Below, piece by piece: positions 15,399-23,388 of a stretch of DNA of 35,922 nt. This stretch comes from Deltaproteobacteria bacterium (GTDB lineage Bacteria > Bdellovibrionota_B > Oligoflexia > Oligoflexales > Bog-1112), in the NCBI GenBank assembly GCA_016186945.1, contig JACPKR010000008.1:67950-103871 (forward strand). Reading direction: 5' to 3'. Under the pieces are notes generated by a model that did not search any database, had not been told where the DNA came from, and saw only the letters and a list, made by a program, of their open reading frames with translations. The stretch's first letter is position 1; each line of letters starts with the position of its first letter. The translations under genes were made by a program, and so were the position numbers.

Positions 15399-17315
15399 AT
15401 GAAAAATCTTTTTAGATTTTCAATCTCCACCAAACTTCTTGTCGTAATAACCCTCATTCTTCTTGCCGTTACTATTCCCTTATCGTTTAAAGCTGCCGAC
15501 ATGTTCAAGACTGAGTCGAGTCGTCGTGAGGAGAATGCAAACATCACGTTTGCCAATGCGCGTGCGAGTGAACTTTCCGTAATCTTCAAAAACGTCCACG
15601 AAAAAGCGTCCATCATCGGTTCCATGATGCTCAGCCCTCAGGTGAACGCTTCAAAACAACTTCGCGATCTTGTTCGCTCCCTTTTCCTCAACGATCGCGA
15701 CATGCTTGCCCTGAATTTCTATCAGACCGGGGAAGAGGTCAAAAAAATCCACTCCTTCGTCAATCACACTAAATTGGAACAGATGGGGCAGTCGGAAGAT
15801 TACCTTACGCATCTGGAAAAGACCCTGAGTTTTCCCTTTCAACGGGTAATCAATGGCGAGGTGACGATAGAGAACAGGAGTTTGCCTGAGGGGCTGGCGA
15901 TCTTGACGTTTGGAATCCCCCTCGTGCAAGACGATAAAGGACGGGTAAGTTTCTTCGTCTTGGCCGATGTAAGGCAAAGCGGTTTTGAAAAGGAACTCCA
16001 CTTGGGAAGCGAGCGCAAGTCCTTCATGGTTAACAAAGCGGGGATCATCCTGGCTCATCCGGACGAAAAACTCGTGCTCAATCGTAGTGACTTCTCCCAT
16101 GTCGACATCGTCAAGCAGGCGTTGGAATCGAGGGTCTTGCGGGGGCAGTTCAAGTATCGTTCCGCCGAAGGGGCATTCTTTTACGGGGCCTTTACCAGAA
16201 CAGACTACGGGCCCGTGGTGATTACAGAAATTCCCGAGACAGTTGTGCTTGAGCCAGCTTTCATGATCCGTCGGGAAATCTATTACCTTACAGGGATTAT
16301 CTTGTCGATCTCACTTGTCCTGATCTTTCTTTTTTCCCTAACGCTGACTCGTCCCATCATTAAACTTTCCGAGATCGCCAGAGAAATCGGTGAAGGTAAA
16401 TTCGATATTCCCATCAAGAAACTCGTGCGATCCTCGGACGAGGTGGGGGACCTGGCTAGCTCTGTAAACTGGATGAGCGATAAAATTGCAAGCCTGCTCG
16501 TCCAGGAAAAGGCAAAAGCGGAAATCGAGAAAGAACTTGAAATCGCTAATGCCGTACAGATGACCTTTCTCTCCGATCCTTCCAACCTTGCCCCATTCAA
16601 CATCGCTTCGTTCTATGCGTCAGCTTCCCAATGCGGCGGAGACTGGTGGGGACACTATCGCGTTGCTCCCGAGGTCGAACTTCTGCTCATCGGTGACGCC
16701 ACAGGACACGGGGTCGCGGCAGCTCTAGTGACAGCAATGGCCTATTCCACGAGTGACATCTTTGCGCAGAAACTGATTCAAGGCCAGGATCGAGGATCTT
16801 ACAGACCATCGGTTATTTTGAAGGAACTCAACAGACTTCTCTACGACTGCCTGCATGGGCAATTCTGCATGTCGTTTTTTGCTGCCTTTATAGACGCAAA
16901 AAACAACACAGTCACCTATGCTAATGCCGGCCATTGTTTTCCCTACCTGATTCCCAAAGATCCTAAAGACGAGCGCGCCATAAAATCAGGAATGCTCCTC
17001 CCCGTAAGATCACTTCGATACCAACAGCCGACGGATGCTTCCATTCTCGGGATCAGAGATGATGTCAGCTTTGTTGACGAAACCGTGCAGCTTAAGAAAG
17101 GAGATCGTATTGTCTTCTATACGGACGGAGTCACGGAAGCACGTTCCGATGAAGGCGTTATGTGGGGAACAAAGAACTTCCTCAAATCCGTGACCAAACA
17201 TTACGACAACACCATTAAAGTCATGTGTGAAAATGTGATCAAAGATTTACGCACATACTATACCAAGGAAACCTTCGAGGATGACGCAACGCTTATTGTG
17301 ACCGAATACACTTAG
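15399..17315 (+). CDS. membrane sensor with Cache-like, HAMP and SpoIIE phosphatase domains
   Basis: 638 aa. Order: membrane helix (about 12-30), an extracytoplasmic Cache-like sensor (about 35-290, with FMVNKAGIILAHPDE typical of the fold), a second membrane helix (YYLTGIILSISLVLIFLFSL), HAMP (TRPIIKLSEIAREIGEGKFD), a short coiled coil (KAKAEIEKELEIANAVQ), then a PP2C/SpoIIE serine phosphatase. The phosphatase carries the metal-binding motifs GDWWGHY, GDATGHGVAAALVTAMA and FYTDGVTEA. Such proteins dephosphorylate anti-sigma-factor antagonists in response to outside signals. No antagonist or anti-sigma gene is next to it. A receiver-domain gene converges with it at a 1-bp gap. The leader consists of a family B repeat. 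Confidence 0.9.
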   Translation: MKNLFRFSISTKLLVVITLILLAVTIPLSFKAADMFKTESSRREENANITFANARASELSVIFKNVHEKASIIGSMMLSPQVNASKQLRDLVRSLFLNDRDMLALNFYQTGEEVKKIHSFVNHTKLEQMGQSEDYLTHLEKTLSFPFQRVINGEVTIENRSLPEGLAILTFGIPLVQDDKGRVSFFVLADVRQSGFEKELHLGSERKSFMVNKAGIILAHPDEKLVLNRSDFSHVDIVKQALESRVLRGQFKYRSAEGAFFYGAFTRTDYGPVVITEIPETVVLEPAFMIRREIYYLTGIILSISLVLIFLFSLTLTRPIIKLSEIAREIGEGKFDIPIKKLVRSSDEVGDLASSVNWMSDKIASLLVQEKAKAEIEKELEIANAVQMTFLSDPSNLAPFNIASFYASASQCGGDWWGHYRVAPEVELLLIGDATGHGVAAALVTAMAYSTSDIFAQKLIQGQDRGSYRPSVILKELNRLLYDCLHGQFCMSFFAAFIDAKNNTVTYANAGHCFPYLIPKDPKDERAIKSGMLLPVRSLRYQQPTDASILGIRDDVSFVDETVQLKKGDRIVFYTDGVTEARSDEGVMWGTKNFLKSVTKHYDNTIKVMCENVIKDLRTYYTKETFEDDATLIVTEYT

Positions 17316-17316
17316 T

Positions 17317-17691
17317 TCACCGTGATTTGAAGAGACACTCTTTGGCCTTCGAGAGAAGTTGCTCGAAGGGAAAAGGTTTGTGCAGGATGTCTACGGCTCC
17401 CAGTGAGCGGACTTCTTCACTCAGAATTTCCTGGAGGGCAGAAACAAAGATCACCGGCACTTTCTTATCGACTTGCCTAAACTGTTTGAGAAGGTTCAAA
17501 CCCGACATATACGGCATATTGATGTCGGAAACGATCAAATCAAAGTGGTTCTTTTTATGCAAGCTGATCGCTTCTGTGGGGTCGTTTGAATAGGTCGCCT
17601 GAAACCCCTCATCTCGAAATTTAATCGCCAGAACTTCTCCCAGATGCTCTTCATCCTCAACGATCAGTATATGTTTGGCAAGCTGTCCCAT
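17317..17691 (-). CDS. stand-alone response-regulator receiver protein
   Basis: 124 aa, a single CheY-like domain without output domain. Acidic pocket Glu12-Asp13 in VEDEE, phosphoacceptor Asp56 in IVSDINMP, Ser84 in FVSALQ and Lys105 in HKPFPF are all present, so phosphorylation is expected. ATG at 17691. It converges on the SpoIIE-type sensor-phosphatase gene with only 1 bp between stops; a functional link is possible but not shown. No histidine kinase is in the window. Confidence 0.9.
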   Translation of the reverse strand: MGQLAKHILIVEDEEHLGEVLAIKFRDEGFQATYSNDPTEAISLHKKNHFDLIVSDINMPYMSGLNLLKQFRQVDKKVPVIFVSALQEILSEEVRSLGAVDILHKPFPFEQLLSKAKECLFKSR

Positions 17692-17714
17692 TGATTCTCC
17701 AAAAACACCAAGCC

Positions 17715-17828
17715 CTGGGCAAGGAGGTGGTTTGGAGGAAACTGCGCAGCTGGTTCCTCCAAGAAATCCCTTGGGGGAGGCGACGCTTCACTCGCCCCCC
17801 CAAGCCCCCCTCTCCCTTTTTGCCACAA
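17715..17828 (+). repeat. Family A palindromic repeat, copy 5
   Basis: Core at 17720-17767, then the GC-rich module GGGGGAGGCGACGC with its CTCGCCCCCC partner (17773-17800) and CCCCCCTCTCCCT. Outer arms GGGCAA and TTGCCA are only partly complementary. It lies between divergent genes. Confidence 0.85.
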
Positions 17829-17851
17829 GATTATTATAGTACCATGAAAGA

Positions 17852-18877
17852 ATGAAATTTGTCATTTTCGCTGCGTTCTTAGTTTTTCTAACGGGCCTTA
17901 GCAAGATGCACTCGGGAACTTACGTGGGACCTCCGTCGGATCATTTTGATGGAACCTTGTTTTACAATCCTCAGCCCTTTCCGGAGAGACATTTCTTCTC
18001 CTTCCTGTGGATGAGGTTGACCAAGGATTGGGCCGAATGGCCGGAGCATGTCGAAACTATAGAGGGGCCGAAGCCTCCTTCACGGATCGTTCGCGGTATT
18101 CGCTACTCCGTCATCAACCACGCAAGCGTGCTTATACAAACACCCGAGTTGAATATCCTCACCGACCCTATTTGGTCGGAACGATGCAGTCCCTTTACCT
18201 GGATTGGCCCCAAGCGCGTCGTAAACCCAGGACTGCGATTTGAAGACCTACCTCCCATCGATGTCGTGCTTATCTCTCACAACCACTACGACTCGATGGA
18301 TATTCCTACCTTGGAACGCTTACAGGATCGGTTCAACCCCATCTTTTTTACGGGTTTGGGGAACAAGGATTTTCTGAACTACATGGGGATACAAAATGTT
18401 CAAGAACTCGACTGGTGGGATGTCGTGGAGTTGAAAGGGAGCGTCTTGCATTTCGTCCCAGCCGTACATTTTTCAGGTCGCGGTTTTTTTGACCGCAACC
18501 ACACCTTATGGGGCGGGTTCGTAGTGGATAGCAAGGCTGGGCGGATCTATTTCTCAGGAGATTCCGGCTACAGTGATCTTTTCAAGCGTATCGGAGCACA
18601 CTTTACGGATTTTACGCTAGCGTTTCTACCGATCGGAGCTTACGAGCCGAGGGAATTTATGGGACCCGTGCATATGAATCCATCTGAGGCAGTTAAAGTC
18701 CACCAGGAGATCCATGCTCGAAAATCTGTCGGTGTTCATTTCGGAACCTTTCATCTAACGGCTGAGGACATTGATGCCCCTAAGCGCGATTTACGGGAAG
18801 CTTTAGACCGGGCGCAGATTGCACATGACAAATTTGTGGTACCCGAGTTCGGTGCCGGTTATTGTGAAGGTTGCTAA
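17852..18877 (+). CDS. NAPE-PLD/UlaG-like MBL-fold hydrolase, probably membrane-linked
   Basis: 341 aa. N-terminal hydrophobic stretch (FVIFAAFLVFLTGLS) could be a signal or anchor. The fold markers are NHASVLIQTPELNILTDP, the zinc motif SHNHYDSMD, VPAVHFSGR and IYFSGDSGYSD, followed by IGAYEPREFMGPVHMNPSEAV and HFGTFHLT, the pattern of N-acylphosphatidylethanolamine phospholipase D-type and UlaG-like hydrolases. A lipid phosphodiester is a reasonable but unproven substrate. ATG at 17852. It is followed 15 bp later by the SGNH-like gene, suggesting an operon of two envelope hydrolase-type proteins. Confidence 0.85.
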   Translation: MKFVIFAAFLVFLTGLSKMHSGTYVGPPSDHFDGTLFYNPQPFPERHFFSFLWMRLTKDWAEWPEHVETIEGPKPPSRIVRGIRYSVINHASVLIQTPELNILTDPIWSERCSPFTWIGPKRVVNPGLRFEDLPPIDVVLISHNHYDSMDIPTLERLQDRFNPIFFTGLGNKDFLNYMGIQNVQELDWWDVVELKGSVLHFVPAVHFSGRGFFDRNHTLWGGFVVDSKAGRIYFSGDSGYSDLFKRIGAHFTDFTLAFLPIGAYEPREFMGPVHMNPSEAVKVHQEIHARKSVGVHFGTFHLTAEDIDAPKRDLREALDRAQIAHDKFVVPEFGAGYCEGC

Positions 18878-18892
18878 GAAACGGAGGAAACA

Positions 18893-20125
18893 TTGCGAAG
18901 ATTATTGGGACTTTTGATCGGCTTGATGTTTAGCTACCCAACGGGAGCAAGTAGCATATCTGTAGGCATTTTGGGAGATGGACTGTCAACTGGGGTAGCA
19001 GCGCATCCAGCTCTAACCTATGATTATAACGAACTCTGGAAGGTCATGTCCGGGGAGCGTTCCATCACTCCACTTTCTCACCCTCTGTTAGATTCCTTCG
19101 ACGTGAAGGATAAGCCTCTACCCCCGCAAGTCCTTTGGTCTGGGCTTCGCGAATTTGATGGCGAAAGCAACTGGGTGTTAAGCCACCTGACGAGAGGATT
19201 TGCAAAACTGTTTCTCGACACCCCTCAATATAGTTGGGGCTATTTGGTTGCGCGCAAGTTGGGAGCAGACCCTTCGCATATTTATGTGGCTGCTGAGGAA
19301 GGGGCTAAAGTAGCGAACTTCACTAGACAGGTCGATCGTCTCATTGACCACTTGGGAGGAAAGACTCCGGAACTTATCTTTGCCTTTTTTTCCGGAAACG
19401 ACCTCTGTGCAGGAAATATGCGTGGCGTCACCATGTCCGAAGACTTCGGGGATAGCATTCTGAAAGGTTTGCAATATATAGCCCGCAATGCGACTCCGTC
19501 GGAAGCCGGAACGCGAGTTTACCTCCCTCATTTCCTAAGTCTGACGCAACTTCTTACGAAACCTTCCATCATCAATCATGAAGTCATGGCGCACGGGGAA
19601 AAGATGACTTGTCACAATCTTCGCATGCAAGGTTTTCAACCTAGCTCACCCGTAACGATTCAGGACCTACCCTTCGAGGGACTTTACCTGAGTACCCTCC
19701 TTCCCCCTAACCCTGCTGTCAACTGTCCCACATTGTTTAGTCAAAGCCTGATTGCTGAGAGAGAACTTGGCTTTTTCACCCAGTTCAACCCGGAAAAAAA
19801 GAAAAAAGAGGTGGAAAAGATAGTTACCGATTATGTCAGCGAGATTGCCAACCATATCCGTAACTATCGCCGCCATACAAGCGACGCTGTAAGAAAGGCG
19901 ACGGACTGGGTGCGTGCAAACTACCCCAACAAGAACATCACGTTCCACGTTCTGGAAGGGACCGGGCGCCTGGAATTCGAAGGACAGGACATAGCGTCCA
20001 ATTGTCAGCATTTGTCACTGGAAGGACAGACCAAAATTGCACAAGCTGTTCTTGATGAGCTTAGGGCAGGCTTTTCCCTCGCACCCCATGGCGATACTTA
20101 TAAGCTATATCAATCATCAAATTGA
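18893..20125 (+). CDS. SGNH/GDSL-like exported protein with substituted catalytic residues
   Basis: 410 aa, starting at TTG 18893 after GGAGG. Signal peptide RLLGLLIGLMFSYPTGAS. Block I reads GILGDGLSTG, with Gly where GDSL enzymes carry the nucleophilic Ser. Block II is like AAEEGAKVANFTRQV, block III FFSGNDLCAG keeps Gly and Asn, and block V NCQHLSLEGQ keeps His but has Asn where Asp is usual (compare DCxHxS in lipid-acting relatives). So the fold is recognisable but two of the catalytic triad positions look changed. It may be inactive, use the neighbouring Ser, or bind rather than cleave. It overlaps punA by 65 bp at the 3' end. Confidence 0.7.
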   Translation: MRRLLGLLIGLMFSYPTGASSISVGILGDGLSTGVAAHPALTYDYNELWKVMSGERSITPLSHPLLDSFDVKDKPLPPQVLWSGLREFDGESNWVLSHLTRGFAKLFLDTPQYSWGYLVARKLGADPSHIYVAAEEGAKVANFTRQVDRLIDHLGGKTPELIFAFFSGNDLCAGNMRGVTMSEDFGDSILKGLQYIARNATPSEAGTRVYLPHFLSLTQLLTKPSIINHEVMAHGEKMTCHNLRMQGFQPSSPVTIQDLPFEGLYLSTLLPPNPAVNCPTLFSQSLIAERELGFFTQFNPEKKKKEVEKIVTDYVSEIANHIRNYRRHTSDAVRKATDWVRANYPNKNITFHVLEGTGRLEFEGQDIASNCQHLSLEGQTKIAQAVLDELRAGFSLAPHGDTYKLYQSSN

Positions 20126-20942
20126 CTAGGGAAGAAAATTGAACGGCTGTCGTGCGTCCAAACACCGTAACATCGTCATGACTTAAGGGTGAAGTTCCGA
20201 GTCCGCTTCCGTAATTAGTAATGCTTGAGACCCCATTCACTTTCATCCCTAAATAGCGGGCCATGATAACTTCTGGCACGGTCGACATGCCCACAACATC
20301 ACCGCCCATGCGTGCGATCATTTGAATTTCAGACGGTGTTTCAAACTGCGGGCCTAAGACCCCACAGTAGACACCACTATGGACGCGGGTTCCGAGCTTG
20401 GATGTCTGTAAAGTTTCGTAAATTCTCTCAATCGTCGGAAGATCATACGCTTGGCTCATATCTATAAAGGGAACGTTCTCACTTCTTCCAAAGAGGCCCT
20501 CAAGAGGAGATCGGCCCATGAGGTTGATGTGATCGCGAATGAGCATATATTCGCCGGGTCTATATTGCGGATTCACGCTACCTGTGGCGTTCGTCATGAT
20601 GATGTGTTGAATCCCAAGGCCCTTCATCAATTGAACGGGCAGGGTCACCACTGCGCTGCTATGTCCTTCGTAATAATGATAGCGCCCCATGGCTACAAGG
20701 ACGGGGTTGTCGGCTTGGGTCACTCCGAGCGCCCATTTTCCCCCGTGCCCTGCTACTGTTGGTGGGGGCATACCTTTGACCTTGTCGTAGTCGACAAGAA
20801 CGACATGTTTCAAAGTCTCGACAAAGGCACCCAAGCCCGATCCGAGGACAACGGCCACGGTCGGCTTTTTTTCTTGACGTTCCCATGTCAAAGCACTTTT
20901 TAGTGAAGTTAAAGCTTCATCAAGTTTTTCAAAGCGACTCAA
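20061..20942 (-). CDS. punA: purine nucleoside phosphorylase, trimeric type
   Basis: Phosphorolysis of purine (deoxy)nucleosides to base and (deoxy)ribose 1-phosphate in the cytoplasm. Motifs: VVLGSGLGAF, the phosphate/ribose segment GRYHYYEGHS, IIMTNATGSVNP, GVYCGVLGPQFETPSEI, GGDVVGMSTVPEV and the base-binding ITNYGSGLGTSPLSHDDV with the key Asn. 293 aa, normal for this family. It starts at ATG 20942, overlapping the end of deoA by 14 bp, so the two are coupled. The C-terminal 65 bp overlap the convergent SGNH-type gene. Confidence 0.93.
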   Translation of the reverse strand: MSRFEKLDEALTSLKSALTWERQEKKPTVAVVLGSGLGAFVETLKHVVLVDYDKVKGMPPPTVAGHGGKWALGVTQADNPVLVAMGRYHYYEGHSSAVVTLPVQLMKGLGIQHIIMTNATGSVNPQYRPGEYMLIRDHINLMGRSPLEGLFGRSENVPFIDMSQAYDLPTIERIYETLQTSKLGTRVHSGVYCGVLGPQFETPSEIQMIARMGGDVVGMSTVPEVIMARYLGMKVNGVSSITNYGSGLGTSPLSHDDVTVFGRTTAVQFSSLVNLMIDIAYKYRHGVRGKSLP

Positions 20943-22272
20943 TGGTCACCCCTTCTTCGATAAGGCGAGGGGCTTCAACGTTTCTGTCCCCGATGTTGTA
21001 GGCTCTTGTCAACAACTCGCGAATCTTCCCTTCGTGCTCGTTGAAATCAGTGCGTAAAGTGCAAAGGATCTCCCCTTTTTTCACGGCGTCGCCAACTTTC
21101 AAATGATGGGAGAGTGAGGTGTTGTAGGCAATTTCATCGGTTTGTTTCTGTCTACCTGCATGGGCTAACACAAGAGCCTCGCCTAAAAGGATGGTTTGCA
21201 TGCTTTCGATATAGCCAGACCGTTCAGCTCGGATTTCTATTTGAAATTTGGTCTGAGGAAAAGGGTCCAAGTCTCCCTCGAGCACTGAGCTGTCTCCTCC
21301 TTGAGCGTCGATAAGTTGGCAGAGACGTTCGAAGGGTCGGCCGGAGGCCAGGCTGTCTTCCACTTTTTCAAACGCCTGGTGTTTATCCCCACAGGCACCG
21401 CTTAGCAGAAGCAATTCTGCGGCGAAGCTCACAACAAGTTCCCGAGTATCGGCTATGTGGGCGCATTCGTCTTTCGTCTTTGTCAGTACTTCTACTGCTT
21501 CCACAACTTCGCACCAGTTCCCGGAAAGCAAACCGAGGGGCTGGTTCATATTCGTGATCATCGCTTTCGTCTTTGTCCCTGCGCCTGTGGCGGTTGTAAC
21601 AAGGGCCTTGGCCAATTCCCGTGCCTGGGGCAAGGTTTGCATGAAGGCACCAGTCCCCCACTTGACGTCGAGCAGGAGGACATCTAACGATTCTGCAAGT
21701 TTTTTCGCGAGAATACTGCTTGTAATAAGTGGTAAGGAAGGCACGTTGGCAGTAACGTCACGCAAGGCATACAAACGTCTATCGGCGGGAGCAATGTCGT
21801 CAGTCTGTCCTCCGAAGCAGAAACCGAAGCGCGCGACCAGTCGTTGAATTTCATCCATGCTTAATGCTGTACGCAGGCCAGGGATGCTGGCAAGTTTGTC
21901 GAGAGTTCCTCCTGAGAAGCCCAGTCCTCGTCCCGAAATCGTTGGCATCGCTAAGCCGAGGGATGCAACGAGCGGACCTAAGCTGATGGTCACCTTGTCG
22001 CCAACCCCACCTGTGGAGTGTTTGTCGACGACTGGTTTGGCGAGGCCGTCCCATTTGAGCGCTTTCCCGGAATCACGCATGGCCAAGCTTAGGTCGACAA
22101 TGTTGTCCCTCTGTAACCCTTTGTGAAAGACATGGGAAAGGAAAGCGACAACTTGCCCGTCCCCAGTTTCAGCAAGATGACCGATGAAATACTGGATATC
22201 TTCCCGCTTGAGTTTTCTTCCCTCTCGGGCTGCTTCTAGAAAGCTCGTGATGGAAAAAGGTGTTTGGGTCAT
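20929..22272 (-). CDS. deoA: thymidine phosphorylase
   Basis: Cleaves thymidine and deoxyuridine to base and deoxyribose 1-phosphate. Signatures: DKHSTGGVGDKVTISLGP and SGRGLGFSGGTLDKLASI, with the catalytic and phosphate-binding residues in place, KWGTGAFMQT, and a C-terminal biotinyl-like domain (SGYIESMQTILLGEALV). 447 aa, near the family norm. Pyrimidine nucleoside phosphorylases of Gram-positives are close relatives; deoA is favoured by context. It is the first gene of deoA-punA and divergent from deoC, with a family A repeat between them where a joint promoter region is expected. Confidence 0.92.
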   Translation of the reverse strand: MTQTPFSITSFLEAAREGRKLKREDIQYFIGHLAETGDGQVVAFLSHVFHKGLQRDNIVDLSLAMRDSGKALKWDGLAKPVVDKHSTGGVGDKVTISLGPLVASLGLAMPTISGRGLGFSGGTLDKLASIPGLRTALSMDEIQRLVARFGFCFGGQTDDIAPADRRLYALRDVTANVPSLPLITSSILAKKLAESLDVLLLDVKWGTGAFMQTLPQARELAKALVTTATGAGTKTKAMITNMNQPLGLLSGNWCEVVEAVEVLTKTKDECAHIADTRELVVSFAAELLLLSGACGDKHQAFEKVEDSLASGRPFERLCQLIDAQGGDSSVLEGDLDPFPQTKFQIEIRAERSGYIESMQTILLGEALVLAHAGRQKQTDEIAYNTSLSHHLKVGDAVKKGEILCTLRTDFNEHEGKIRELLTRAYNIGDRNVEAPRLIEEGVTIESL

Positions 22273-22302
22273 GCTTTTGCTTTCTTCATAGGGCGTAAGC
22301 TA

Positions 22303-22419
22303 CTTGGGGCAAGGAGGTGGTTTGGAGGAAACTGCGCAGCTGGTTCCTCCAAGAATTACCTTGAGGGAAACCATCTGCGAAGTTTTCCCTCAAACTCCCT
22401 TCCTTGCTATTGCCCCAAG
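22303..22419 (+). repeat. Family A palindromic repeat, copy 6, double unit
   Basis: A consensus core (from 22310) is followed by a diverged inverted copy of itself (CTTGAGGGAAACC at 22370-22382 and GTTTTCCCTCAA at 22382-22393), in which both stem arms changed together. The outer arms CTTGGGGCAA (22303-22312) and TTGCCCCAAG (22410-22419) are perfectly complementary. It lies between divergent deoA and deoC. Confidence 0.85.
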
Positions 22420-22489
22420 CGGATTACGTAGTGGATAGCACAAAGTTTGGACCTTGCAAAATTCAAAAAAGTCACCGATAACTCGGCGC

Positions 22490-23380
22490 ATGGAAACGTT
22501 GCTAAAAATGACAGTCGACCAAGTCGGCATTGAAGAACGTGCGGCACGCATCACCACACGTTCCATCAAGACATCAGCCAAACGCGAGGGGATCAAGTTG
22601 GCGATCAGCATGATCGACTTGACGACCCTGGAAGGCAAAGATTCACGCGGTAAGGTAGAAGCACTCTGTCGCAAGGCAATCAGGCCCGATCTAAACAATC
22701 CCGAGATTCCCTCGGTGGCAGCAGTTTGTGTGTATCCCAACATGGTAGCCTTGGCGAGACAGGCACTTTCGGGAACTTCGGTGAAAGTCGCCTCGGTTGC
22801 GACCGGTTTTCCTGCCGGACTTATACCCCTTTCCTTGAAAGTCGAGGAGACCAAACGCGCTGTCGCATCAGGTGCAGATGAGATCGACATGGTGATTGAC
22901 CGGGGAGCTTTCCTCTCCGGCGAGTTCCAGAAGGTGACGGACGAGATCGGGAGCATCAAGGAAGCATGTGGGAGCACCCACTTGAAAGTCATACTGGAAA
23001 CAGGCGAGTTGGAAACCTACGACAATATCCGCAAAGCAAGTTTGCTTGCCATGAACGCAGGAGCAGACTTCATCAAGACCTCGACTGGAAAAGTCAGTAT
23101 CAACTCGACGCTTCCGATCACCCTGGTCATGTTGGAAGCTATACGAGATTATTTTCGCCTTACAGGAAAACGTATCGGCATGAAATCAGCAGGTGGGATA
23201 CGAACCAGCAAGCTTGCCTTGCACTATCTCGCCCTGCTGAAGGAAAGCTTGGGAGACGACTGGCTTGATCCTTCCCTGTTTCGCTTCGGAGCCAGTGCGT
23301 TGACAAACGATCTGCTGATGCAGTTTGCCACACAAATCAGCGGCCGCTACCAGTCTGCTGACTATTTCACAAACGATTAG
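22490..23380 (+). CDS. deoC: deoxyribose-phosphate aldolase, long form
   Basis: Splits 2-deoxyribose 5-phosphate into glyceraldehyde 3-phosphate and acetaldehyde. The product resembles the longer eukaryotic/actinobacterial DERA rather than E. coli DeoC: ARITTRSIKTSAKREG, ISMIDLTTLEGKDSRGK, PSVAAVCVYPNMV, KVASVATGFPAG and ADEIDMVIDRGAFLSG. The Schiff-base lysine lies in DFIKTSTGKVS, and the second lysine in GMKSAGGIRT. 296 aa from ATG 22490; a TTG at 22454 would add 12 residues, and neither start has a clear ribosome binding site. Eight bp after it begins an ALDH gene, consistent with immediate oxidation of the acetaldehyde. Confidence 0.93.
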   Translation: METLLKMTVDQVGIEERAARITTRSIKTSAKREGIKLAISMIDLTTLEGKDSRGKVEALCRKAIRPDLNNPEIPSVAAVCVYPNMVALARQALSGTSVKVASVATGFPAGLIPLSLKVEETKRAVASGADEIDMVIDRGAFLSGEFQKVTDEIGSIKEACGSTHLKVILETGELETYDNIRKASLLAMNAGADFIKTSTGKVSINSTLPITLVMLEAIRDYFRLTGKRIGMKSAGGIRTSKLALHYLALLKESLGDDWLDPSLFRFGASALTNDLLMQFATQISGRYQSADYFTND

Positions 23381-23388
23381 GGTGTTCT

